This document shows positions 8,001-14,086 of a stretch of 14,901 bases of DNA, in pieces. The position numbers were made by a program, and so were the translations under genes. The stretch lies in NCBI GenBank assembly GCA_012798145.1, contig JAAZNT010000251.1, positions 1 through 14,901 of the forward strand, written 5' to 3'. This DNA comes from Thermoanaerobaculaceae bacterium (GTDB taxonomy: Bacteria; Acidobacteriota; UBA4820). The notes under the pieces are model-generated. The model had not been told where the DNA came from, did not search any database, and saw only the letters and a list, made by a program, of their open reading frames with translations. Each line of letters starts with the position of its first letter. Within the stretch, counting starts at the first letter, position 1.

Positions 8001-8295
8001 ATGTTCCATCACCCAATTCGCCGTAACTGTTGCTTCCCCACGCCCAAACTGTTCCGTCACTTTTCAGGCAGAGCGAATGGCTATATCCTGCTGAAACTGC
8101 TGCAGCATCGCTAAGATTTAGAACTTGGGTTGGAACAACGCTGTCGCTGTTTGTTCCGTTTCCGAGTTGCCCTGAATTATTGCTCCCCCAAGAAATTGCT
8201 ATGATATTATTTTGAGCAAAAATGAGTCCAAACGGAAGAATGAAAAAACTGACAATCAAGAAAAATTTTGAAATTTCCCCTTTAAACTTTGCCAT
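5029..8295 (-). CDS. Secreted protein with two seven-blade RCC1 propellers and Ig/FN3-like modules
   Basis: The ATG at 8295 follows GGGAGG with a 4-nt spacer and opens a signal peptide (residues 1-27, ending LIFAQ). Propeller 1 (about 30-380) has seven RCC1 repeats of about 50 residues with the pattern W-A-W-G-x-N-x-x-G-Q-L-G-x-G-T, then x-P-V-Q-V-x-N-L, then H-S-L-A-L-K-x-D-G-T-V. Two related modules of about 75 residues follow (387-465 and 474-550, core DLYVDG/DLFVDD). Propeller 2 (about 560-887) also has seven repeats, of which the fourth and fifth are short. Then come a third module (889-970, DLYNDG) and an FN3-like Cys-rich end (978-1088). RCC1 propellers bind protein or ligand partners; a surface or adhesive role is inferred and no catalytic residues are seen. 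No membrane anchor or sorting tail is visible. Confidence 0.88.
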   Translation of the reverse strand: MAKFKGEISKFFLIVSFFILPFGLIFAQNNIIAISWGSNNSGQLGNGTNSDSVVPTQVLNLSDAAAVSAGYSHSLCLKSDGTVWAWGSNSYGELGDGTYTSKNYPVQVSSLSNVVAIVAGESHSLSLKQDGTVWGWGCNTSGQLGDGTYYNRNLPVQVLNLTNVVKIAANGYHSLALKQDGTVWAWGYNAYGQLGDESNTTSNIPVQVHNLSNVIMIGCGRYHSIALKQDGSVWAWGRNNYGQLGNGTNNDSNFPVQVLNLTSGVLISSGYDHSFCLKNDGTIFGWGKNDCGQLGNGTNNNSNTPVQVLNLTNVSKIAGGCDFTLALKEDGLAWAFGNNSCGQFGNGTKTNSNIPLLVSNPIQFSSIAAGGCHSLGAMICPNSTMPPEITQITDINNCYQNGITITFNEGYPSTRQDLYVDGTLKLTNISSPFNYNPNDNLPHNYVIKAVYVFCDEGSSQEYSFTDEGEFPISPHITSIVDLDITSLSGLRIYYTAGYPATRHDLFVDDNLVRENFLSGEIYQTNDNNFHKFEVKAYDEICNSYIDSIPSFYKDRQSSFDKVTSCGYNFWGQIGDGSYINKLMPVSTLNLSDILEIAAGDSHSVALKNDGTVWAWGWNGWGQIGSGTYDETSYPVPIQVLNLNNVVAVSAGLYHSLALKSDGSVYAWGCNANGQLGNGTTNPSNVPVKVSNLSNIIAIDAGDSHSLALKQDGSVWIWGCNKTTPIQIQGLSNVIAISAGSGFSLALKQDGTVWIWNCNSTIPSIVPNLSNISAISAGYNHYLALKKDGTIWAWGNNSYGQLGDGTNTTRNIPVQVLNLENVSTISAGTNFSLALKENGEVWAWGINNYGELGNNSNQNSNVPVKTLGISNVSAVGAGGSHSLFILDCLAPTITAILDNDPYSQSGVTIFYSPGTAASSHDLYNDGVLVQSNFISGEAFNSEDCNISHSYKIRATQGLCQSFSQEVEGTDLCLPPPPPEVAVGTDYQWEADQTTQRMFWTEIPSASSYRVYKGTISALPALCNNIEDFCIRYEGQNAFLDVTADDPVTSDPDNKTIFYLITALNNETEGSAGNTSTCGQRQVNASSSCN

Positions 8296-8321
8296 TTTTC
8301 CTCCCTAAACTCTACAGGAAT

Positions 8322-8350
8322 AATATATATCCAAAAAACTCATAAATCAA
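8322..8350 (-). promoter_or_regulatory. Candidate promoter for the RCC1-protein gene
   Basis: On the minus strand TTGATT (8350-8345) and TATATT (8327-8322) are 17 bp apart in the 78-bp gap after epmA. It gives a leader of about 20 nt. It suggests the RCC1 gene can be transcribed apart from the operon upstream, although no terminator separates them. Confidence 0.5.
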
Positions 8351-8373
8351 GAAAAGAAAAGCTTTTTAAGAGA

Positions 8374-9354
8374 TTATCTATTCTGGCAGTCTTGGATGGG
8401 GCAGTTAAGAAGAAGGGATAGAAAGCGGTCAACACCAAAGGCGATTCCTGCGCTTTTTGGCAGTATTTCAACAGCGTCAAAAAATTGATCGTCCATTGGA
8501 TGAGGGTTTTTTTGCATAGATTTCCTTTCATTTTGAAAATCTATATATCTTTTTAGATTTTTCTCTTTTCCCCTCAACTCATTGTAAGCATTTGCTATTT
8601 CAACTCCGCCTATGAAAAGTTCAAATCTGTCTGAAAAGCCGTCTGCTCTCTCATCGGCGAGGGCGCATTGAAATTGTGGGTATCCTTTCAAAATAACAGG
8701 AATCTCAAATTTGGCAATTTCACTTTCAATTGCCGAAACCATAAGAAATGAAAAACAATCGTTAATTGTCCAGAAACTGGAGACTTCTGCTCCGAAGGAT
8801 TTTGCGAGGGAATGCCATTTTTGGAGAGTGTCAAGTTCACTGATTGAATATGAGGTGATTTCTTTAAAGAAATCGTTTAATTCAATAACATTAATTCCGT
8901 TGCTTAAAGATATTTTTTCACCATTTTTGTTTTTGATTGGTTCAAAGTTAAAATCGCTTTCAATTGTTTTTAGAAGGTCTTCGCAATCTTTCTCTATTTC
9001 TTTAAGTTCAGAATTAGCCCTATACCATTCGAGCATAAGGAATTGATGGGAATGTGTTTTTGATTCTTTTTCATCTCTAAATGAAGGGCAGAGAGAAAAG
9101 ATTCTGTTTGCCCCTAAGGCAAGGACTCTTTTCAAATAAAATTCGGGAGATGTGGGAAGAAAATACCTTGTTTTGCTTTCAAGCCCTTCTGCAATAAATG
9201 GGTCAAGGTGCGGTTCCATTCCAGCCGATGTCACTAATATCGGAGGATCAATTTCAAGAAAATCTCTATCGTAAAAGAAATTCCTGATAATTCTTAATAA
9301 CTTGTCCCGCTTTTTCAAATTTCCCAGTTTATCCTTTAATTCTTGGGGCTTCAT
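8374..9354 (-). CDS. epmA: EpmA/GenX-type EF-P lysine ligase (class II LysRS-like)
   Basis: EpmA is a lysyl-tRNA synthetase paralogue without the anticodon-binding domain; it joins (R)-beta-lysine to a conserved Lys of elongation factor P, which relieves ribosome stalling at polyproline. Length is 326 residues, close to the 325 of E. coli EpmA. The class II core is visible: SAGMEPHLDPF (43-53), LPTSPEFYLKR (66-76), motif 2 with RDE (93-95), H101 and MLEWYR (107-112), GVEIANAYNEL (250-260), and motif 3 GIAFGVDRFLSLLL (303-316). It starts 3 nt after the preceding gene and has no clear Shine-Dalgarno sequence, so translation is probably coupled. Neither efp nor epmB is in the window, so the substrate is inferred from the family. 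Confidence 0.88.
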   Translation of the reverse strand: MKPQELKDKLGNLKKRDKLLRIIRNFFYDRDFLEIDPPILVTSAGMEPHLDPFIAEGLESKTRYFLPTSPEFYLKRVLALGANRIFSLCPSFRDEKESKTHSHQFLMLEWYRANSELKEIEKDCEDLLKTIESDFNFEPIKNKNGEKISLSNGINVIELNDFFKEITSYSISELDTLQKWHSLAKSFGAEVSSFWTINDCFSFLMVSAIESEIAKFEIPVILKGYPQFQCALADERADGFSDRFELFIGGVEIANAYNELRGKEKNLKRYIDFQNERKSMQKNPHPMDDQFFDAVEILPKSAGIAFGVDRFLSLLLNCPIQDCQNR

Positions 9355-9357
9355 ATA

Positions 9358-9960
9358 TTAAATGGAAAACCCTTTGAGAATTGTTCCCAGAATCAATTCT
9401 CTATATTCATCGCCTTTTTTTTCAAATGGTATTAAAGCAAAATCAACTGTTTTTAAGGTGAAATCAACTTCCACATTGGTTACATCCGCTGCTCTGTCAA
9501 AGTAGGAGAGGTAAAAAAGTTTGGCAATTTTTTCAAGATTTTTGGGCGCGACAAGCACATCAATTATAACTGCCTCTTTGGGATAATTGTCTTCAACGAA
9601 AGAGTAGGGTTGAAGGGCGTATTTAAGTGTCAGATCTTCGGAGTATAAACTTCTCAGATTTATGAACGCTGGATAAAAAAGCGCACCCAATTTTTTCAAA
9701 TTTGAATATGAATTCGTTTTATGTGAATCCTCAGAAAAAAAACTAAAATCTCCTTCTATTTTGTAGAAAGGGAAATAAATAAGCTCTCCTTCGCAGTTAA
9801 AATTTTTCTTATAAATCTTTAATGGAAGAGATTCTGGATAATTCTCCATAATAAAGCCTATTTTGCATTCCAAACAGAAGAATATGATTGAATTATCTCC
9901 GCCCAGTAGTTCTTTTCCACATCTTGAACAGACAAGCGGAATAAAGAGATCTTCTTTCAT
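9358..9960 (-). CDS. Zinc-ribbon protein of unknown function, soluble member of a three-gene set
   Basis: Not recognised as a named family. It has 200 residues with an N-terminal Cys4 zinc ribbon (C11, C14, C29, C32), the same CxxC-14-CxxC spacing as the two genes upstream. A beta-rich segment contains YFPFYKIEG (62-70), and a second similar stretch lies near the end (ALIPFEKKGDEY, 175-186). No signal peptide or membrane segment is seen, in contrast to its two neighbours, so it may be their cytosolic partner. The ATG at 9960 overlaps the stop of the preceding gene by 4 nt (ATGA), which indicates translational coupling. epmA begins 3 nt after its stop. Confidence 0.7.
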   Translation of the reverse strand: MKEDLFIPLVCSRCGKELLGGDNSIIFFCLECKIGFIMENYPESLPLKIYKKNFNCEGELIYFPFYKIEGDFSFFSEDSHKTNSYSNLKKLGALFYPAFINLRSLYSEDLTLKYALQPYSFVEDNYPKEAVIIDVLVAPKNLEKIAKLFYLSYFDRAADVTNVEVDFTLKTVDFALIPFEKKGDEYRELILGTILKGFSI

Positions 9961-11090
9961 CTCTTTTTTCCTTTCAACGCTTCCTCAAAACCAGATGCAA
10001 ATGTTCTTAGGACAAACTTCAAATATGGAGTTAAAAAAGATTTAGGCGGTTCTGCAATTTTGCTGAGAAATAAGCCATCTGGAGTTATTCTTGCTCCAAA
10101 AGGGGTTTTTAGAAGTAGGTAAGCGATGTTTAAACCTCCTCCGAAGATTAGAGAGAATGCGAAAAATATGAATGTTCCAAAATACATCCAAAATGAAAAA
10201 TTGTTTTGAATGTCTTTGAATGTGAAAGGAATAAAAAGAAAAGACAAAAACTGTCCAAAGAAAAAGCCAAGAAACGATGAGAGGAGCAAAGAGGAATAGA
10301 CAAGAAGATTTCTTCTGCAGGGAAGAAGACCCCATAAAAATTTCCCTCTGACAAGATCAAAAGTTATGGAAAAAAATGTATCTCTGAAACTGAAAATCAT
10401 CTCCTCAACGGGATAATAAACAATAGAAATATTCATTTCCATTATTTCAAACGAATCCTTCCCTGCTTTTGCTGACCTTACCCCGTTTTCAATAATCGTT
10501 TCCTTTGAAATTGTCGGACTTATCAATTCTCCTTTTTTGTGAAGTTCTTCAACACTCGCTGCCTTCAATCTATCCATATTTGCTGAGATGGCTCTTCTTA
10601 TCTCTTCTTGTGCAAGACCCGCTTCATCCAGTGTCGCCGCTTCGTAAACATATCTGAAATCGCTAAGTGTCACTCTGCTGTCTTCTTCTATAATGATTTC
10701 CGGTTTATTTCTCTGATATCCGGTTGAAATGTTGTTTTGAGGGTCCAAATTAAGTTTCATATAGTTAGGGGCAACAATTCTTTCTTTTCCTATTTCCATT
10801 ACTCCACCCCTTTTTCCGCTTAACATATAAAAAGGGATGAACTTCTTTTTTCTTGAAACAAGGAGCGCTTCCTCTTTGACAAAAGGATTTACTATCTTTG
10901 AACCAAAAAGTTTTTCCGTCTCCTTCTTGATTTCAATATCTTTGCTTTCTTCAATAATATATCTTGGAACAAAATCTTTAGACCTAAAATAGAGACTTTT
11001 ATCACAGTAAAGACATTTAAACTTTCTTTTGCCAATTGGGGGAGGCAGTGTTCCACCACAGTGAGGGCAATTAAGGTTTTCAGAAATCAT
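9957..11090 (-). CDS. Zinc-ribbon membrane protein of unknown function, largest member of a three-gene set
   Basis: 377 residues. A Cys4 zinc ribbon (C8, C11, C26, C29) is followed by FIPFYMLSG (84-92) and a mostly helical middle part (about 137-190, rich in Glu, Ala and Lys). Next is a beta segment with IVYYPVEEMIF (223-233) and FDLVRGKFLWGLLP (244-257). Two strongly hydrophobic segments form a hairpin (about 262-290 and 300-327), and a short basic C-tail ends in KGKKR. The 'YYP ... FD..GK..G..P' stretch before a membrane hairpin resembles a module I remember from TFIIB-type zinc-ribbon membrane proteins in other bacteria; this was not searched. Both ends overlap the neighbouring genes by 4 nt (ATGA). 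Function unknown. Confidence 0.72.
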   Translation of the reverse strand: MISENLNCPHCGGTLPPPIGKRKFKCLYCDKSLYFRSKDFVPRYIIEESKDIEIKKETEKLFGSKIVNPFVKEEALLVSRKKKFIPFYMLSGKRGGVMEIGKERIVAPNYMKLNLDPQNNISTGYQRNKPEIIIEEDSRVTLSDFRYVYEAATLDEAGLAQEEIRRAISANMDRLKAASVEELHKKGELISPTISKETIIENGVRSAKAGKDSFEIMEMNISIVYYPVEEMIFSFRDTFFSITFDLVRGKFLWGLLPCRRNLLVYSSLLLSSFLGFFFGQFLSFLFIPFTFKDIQNNFSFWMYFGTFIFFAFSLIFGGGLNIAYLLLKTPFGARITPDGLFLSKIAEPPKSFLTPYLKFVLRTFASGFEEALKGKKR

Positions 11091-11803
11091 TGCCCATATT
11101 TCCTTAAAACAAAACCTGTCACAAAAGGAGAAACTGCTACAGAAATTAGAAGAGTTATAAAAAATGAAAGCGCAGGAGGTTTGACAAAAAATGAAAGAAG
11201 TGCAAAGAAAACAAAATATAAAAAGAGAAATGATAAAACTCTATTAACCTGCTTTTTGGAAATTGAAGATGGGATTCCCTCAAAAAATATTTTTCCTTCC
11301 GTGGCTTCAATATAAAATTTTAGTTTATTCTCTTCCGTTCCAGTTGCGAATTCATAAAATGGTATGTGGTAGATAGATAAATTGCCGGTCTCGCCATTTT
11401 TGCAAAGAAGAAAAGTCTCTTCATCAATGAGAAAAACATCGCCGAAATCTTTTGCCTTGTCAGAGAAGAAAAGAGGTGTGTGAGAAGAAAGCTTAATAGA
11501 TGAAAAAAAAGACGGATGAGGATTGAAAAGAGGAGTGACTTCAGTTGAATCGCCTTTTCTTAAAAAGGGAAAAAGAATTTTTTTTCTTGATAAAAATTGA
11601 GGGTTTTCAATTCCAATTCTTTTTAAAGTTTCCAGAAGCGTCGCTTCTGCTCTTTGTTCTGTTATAGCGGGAGAAAAATAGAAATATTTTATTGCGGTGT
11701 TGTATTTTAAATAAAGTGTTGATGAGCAATATGGGCAAATGACAAAATCGGTTTCCCTCTTCAGTTCAAAAGAACTTCCGCAGTTGGAACATTTTATTTT
11801 CAA
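11087..11803 (-). CDS. Zinc-ribbon membrane protein of unknown function, first member of a three-gene set, TTG start
   Basis: The frame could start at the TTG at 11809, but AGGAG (11814-11810) would then touch the start codon. The next TTG, at 11803, has a 6-nt spacer and is preferred, giving 238 residues. The protein has a zinc ribbon (C5, C8, C23, C26), then LFPFLRKGD (77-85), a second beta segment IYHIPFYEFATG (144-155) and FYIEATEGKIFFEGIP (163-178), and a membrane hairpin (about 188-207 and 211-233). The second segment and hairpin line up well with residues 222-327 of the next protein, so the two look like diverged paralogues. It begins 16 nt after the LapA-LapB gene and overlaps the next gene by ATGA. 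Function unknown. Confidence 0.7.
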   Translation of the reverse strand: MKIKCSNCGSSFELKRETDFVICPYCSSTLYLKYNTAIKYFYFSPAITEQRAEATLLETLKRIGIENPQFLSRKKILFPFLRKGDSTEVTPLFNPHPSFFSSIKLSSHTPLFFSDKAKDFGDVFLIDEETFLLCKNGETGNLSIYHIPFYEFATGTEENKLKFYIEATEGKIFFEGIPSSISKKQVNRVLSFLFLYFVFFALLSFFVKPPALSFFITLLISVAVSPFVTGFVLRKYGQ

Positions 11804-11819
11804 AAACAACTCCTATAGA

Positions 11820-13193
11820 TTATTCCGTCCAAGCGCTTTTTCTATAATAAACGGGCTCTTGAGGAGGTGGCTCAAATTTAAATTCTTTTTCTATCGTTGC
11901 GACAAAAGTTCCCCATTTCCCACATTTTTCACAAAAATCTTTCCAGAAATTTTCTTCTTTTCCGCAGACATCGCAAATAAACAAAAATTCTGAGGGCTTC
12001 ATCAATCGCCACATTTCATTAAAATTGGAGCAAGCCCTTAAATATTCTTCTCTTCTTTCGTTAATTTTTGCAAGATGGTATTCAAGTGAGGGCGTAGGGG
12101 AGTATTGTGATTCAATTTCGCTGAAAATTGCTTCCGCCTTTTGGTAAAAACCTTGCTTTGAAAGCAATCTTCCAAGTAGAAATTTCGGCAGAACTTTGTT
12201 TTTGGCTTCATCTGTTATCTCTTCGTATTCTTTTATGCAAAGTTCCGGTTCTCCTTTTTCAAGAAGAAGCTTTTCCATAATTAAAAGAGGTGCTATTGAA
12301 TCGCAGTTAAGGAATGCTTCTCTGTAATTGGATATTGCGCCGCTTTCGTCTCCAGAGAGAAGATGCGCTTCTGCAAGCTTTAGATATGTTGGAAGAAAGT
12401 ATGGGTATCTTCTCTTCAGAGATTCAAGCCCGAGTATTGCTTCGTCAATTTTGTTTTGAGAAAGAAGATAAGAGTAAATCTCGTAATCAATAGAAACAGT
12501 GTAAGATTCGTCTTCTTTAATCTCCTCTTCCAGAACGGATGCTTTTAAAATCTTTTCCTGAATTTCTTTGGCTTTATGCAAGTTGGTTTCCTTTATATAA
12601 ATGTTTCTTAAAAGTCTTAAAGCGTAAAGCGCCCTTTTGGGCTGTATTGAAATTATCTCTTCAAGCCATCTTTTTGCTTCGTCAACATTGCCTTTTTTTA
12701 AAAAATCTTCTGCCATAGCATACAGGGCTTGAAGATGTTTCGGATTTTCAAGAAGCGCCTTTTTGTGCCATTCTATCGCTTCGTCTATTTTTCCTGTTTC
12801 CCTTAAAGCGTCTCCGATTTTTATCAAAGCGGGGAGAGAGTGCGGGTTTAGCGCTATCGCCTCTTTGAAGTGCTTTATCGCCTCAAGGGGTCGTGCTCCA
12901 AGAATAGCGTCCATCCCTTTAAGGTATCTTGTTTCAGACTCTTTATTGGCTCTTTCCCTGAATTTCATAAACCAGTATGACAAAAACCTGTTCAAACCAA
13001 GTCCGATGGCGATGACAATAAAGGAAAGAAAACCAAAAAGAAGCGAGAAAACTAATGCTGTTGATAGTTTAAAAGGAATTCCAAAAACAAAAAAATCGCG
13101 CTTTAGAATTTCAATATTTTCTTCCACAGCGCGGACTATTATTATGACAATGAGCAAAAGAAGGGCATAATTCAGCGCCGTTTTGAGGCGCAT
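11820..13193 (-). CDS. lapB: LapA-LapB fusion: two-TM LapA-like domain, TPR array, C-terminal zinc knuckle
   Basis: LapB (YciM) is an inner-membrane TPR protein that directs FtsH to LpxC and so sets the rate of lipopolysaccharide synthesis; LapA is the small two-TM protein usually encoded next to it. Here one 457-residue protein carries both. Residues 1-75 have two membrane segments (about 7-24 and 43-68) flanking ENIEILKRDFFVFGIPF, like the LapA domain. Residues about 87-400 hold roughly nine TPR-like helix pairs (for example EAIKHFKEAIALNP, 104-117). The C-terminus has C407, C410, C421, C424, which is CxxC-10-CxxC with FW before the second pair and KW after it, as in the LapB rubredoxin-type knuckle. 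A Pro-rich tail follows. The start lies 6 nt after the DksA-like gene, with GGAGG inside that gene's last codons. Confidence 0.8.
   Translation of the reverse strand: MRLKTALNYALLLLIVIIIVRAVEENIEILKRDFFVFGIPFKLSTALVFSLLFGFLSFIVIAIGLGLNRFLSYWFMKFRERANKESETRYLKGMDAILGARPLEAIKHFKEAIALNPHSLPALIKIGDALRETGKIDEAIEWHKKALLENPKHLQALYAMAEDFLKKGNVDEAKRWLEEIISIQPKRALYALRLLRNIYIKETNLHKAKEIQEKILKASVLEEEIKEDESYTVSIDYEIYSYLLSQNKIDEAILGLESLKRRYPYFLPTYLKLAEAHLLSGDESGAISNYREAFLNCDSIAPLLIMEKLLLEKGEPELCIKEYEEITDEAKNKVLPKFLLGRLLSKQGFYQKAEAIFSEIESQYSPTPSLEYHLAKINERREEYLRACSNFNEMWRLMKPSEFLFICDVCGKEENFWKDFCEKCGKWGTFVATIEKEFKFEPPPQEPVYYRKSAWTE
13175..13191 (-). promoter_or_regulatory. GC hairpin at the start codon of the LapA-LapB gene
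   Basis: On the mRNA GCGCC (13191-13187) and GGCGC (13179-13175) flank a 7-nt loop and begin within the ATG. In this AT-rich sequence it is a notable structure and might limit initiation, but it may be incidental. Confidence 0.3.
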
Positions 13194-13199
13194 TTTAAA

Positions 13200-13568
13200 T
13201 TACTCCTCCTCTTCCTGAAGAAGTCCCTTGTCGTGCAGATCTTGGCAATGGACGCAATATCTTGCCCAAGGAACCGCTTCAAGACGCTTTTCTTCTATTT
13301 TCTCTCCGCAGTGGAGGCACTCACCAAAAGATTGCTCTTTGGTTCTTTGAAGAGCGTCGTTAATTAGGCGCAAAATCTTCCTGTCTGAATCGGAAAGAGA
13401 ATACCAATACTCTTTGTTGTAGTTTACGGACGCTTCGTCAACAGAATCCAAAGTGCCGTCTGCTCCAGCGTCTCCGCTTTTCTGGATTTTTTCAAGATAC
13501 GCTTTTTCAAGTTCCTTCTTTTTCTGAACCAGCAGTTTTTCGTATTTTGCTCTTGTTTTCTTATCCAT
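13200..13568 (-). CDS. dksA: DksA/TraR-family RNA polymerase-binding zinc-finger protein
   Basis: DksA-type proteins enter the secondary channel of RNA polymerase and, with ppGpp, adjust transcription of stable RNA and stress genes. The 122-residue protein has an N-terminal helical hairpin with D41-x-x-D44-x-A46 at its tip (in TLDSVDEAS), the acidic tip motif needed for DksA activity. The C-terminal Cys4 zinc finger has C84, C87, C105 and C108 (GECLHCGEKI and RYCVHCQ). It is shorter than E. coli DksA (151), as many homologues are, so a more general DksA/TraR assignment is also possible. The ATG at 13568 follows AGGGG with a 6-nt spacer. It lies 14 nt after rlmH and 6 nt before the LapA-LapB gene, clearly within the operon. 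Confidence 0.88.
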   Translation of the reverse strand: MDKKTRAKYEKLLVQKKKELEKAYLEKIQKSGDAGADGTLDSVDEASVNYNKEYWYSLSDSDRKILRLINDALQRTKEQSFGECLHCGEKIEEKRLEAVPWARYCVHCQDLHDKGLLQEEEE

Positions 13569-13582
13569 TTTCTACCCCTTTT

Positions 13583-14044
13583 TCACTTTGCATAAGGAAT
13601 ATTATTATACACCGTATATGCTCTATAAATCTGTTCAACAAGAACAAGGAGAGCCATTTCGTGAGAAAATGTCATTTTGGACAAAGAAATTAGTTTCCCG
13701 TTCTTTGGAAGAAGGGTTTTTTCAAGCCCGTATGCCCCTCCTATAACGAAGCAGATTTTCTCCCCCGAATCCTTGTGCTTTTTGAGGATATTTGAAAAAT
13801 TTTCACTGTCGTATTCTTTCCCTTCGGTAGAGAGAAAATAGGCGATGCAGTTCTTGGGAATCCTTGAAAGCAAGAAAAGGGTTTCATCCTTTGTCCTTGC
13901 TGTAATATCTTTTTTTTCTGCAACTGAAACATTGTCAAAAGAAAGACGCCAGCCGTCAGAAATATGGGACAGAAGCCTGTTAATCTCTTCTGTTATGGCT
14001 TTGTTTCGAGTTTTTCCAACCGTCAATATTTTAATCTCCCACAT
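13583..14044 (-). CDS. rlmH: 23S rRNA pseudouridine-1915 N3-methyltransferase RlmH
   Basis: RlmH is a small SPOUT methyltransferase that acts as a dimer on the 70S ribosome and methylates the pseudouridine at position 1915 of helix 69 using SAM. The 153-residue length matches the family (about 155-159). Signatures are the N-terminal strand IKILTVGKTR (4-13), the SAM-binding knot FVIGGAYGL (99-107), LSLSKMTFSHEMALLVLVEQIYRA (118-142, given here by its key residues S122, H128, E129, E137, Y140, R141), and the conserved C-terminal PYAK (150-153), which matches the usual PYHK end. The ATG at 14044 has no good Shine-Dalgarno sequence; coupling to the gene 27 nt upstream or near-leaderless initiation is possible. 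Confidence 0.95.
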   Translation of the reverse strand: MWEIKILTVGKTRNKAITEEINRLLSHISDGWRLSFDNVSVAEKKDITARTKDETLFLLSRIPKNCIAYFLSTEGKEYDSENFSNILKKHKDSGEKICFVIGGAYGLEKTLLPKNGKLISLSKMTFSHEMALLVLVEQIYRAYTVYNNIPYAK

Positions 14045-14057
14045 ACTTTAATCGCCT

Positions 14058-14086
14058 ATAATAACCTAAAGTCACTTTTCTTTCAA
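14058..14086 (-). promoter_or_regulatory. Candidate promoter inside the 3' end of the regulator gene, ahead of rlmH
   Basis: On the minus strand TTGAAA (14086-14081) and TATTAT (14063-14058) have the ideal 17-bp spacing. The predicted start near 14051 leaves only about 7 nt before the rlmH ATG, so a transcript from here would be nearly leaderless. Confidence 0.4.

Noticed and set aside
5194..8215. Several plus-strand ORFs of 60-100 codons opposite the RCC1 gene
   Set aside because: They recur at the repeat period and mirror the RCC1 repeats in antisense; no ribosome binding sites or domains.
8357..8366. AAAAGCTTTT palindrome between epmA and the RCC1 gene as a terminator
   Set aside because: It has no loop and no following U-run, so it cannot form a useful terminator hairpin.
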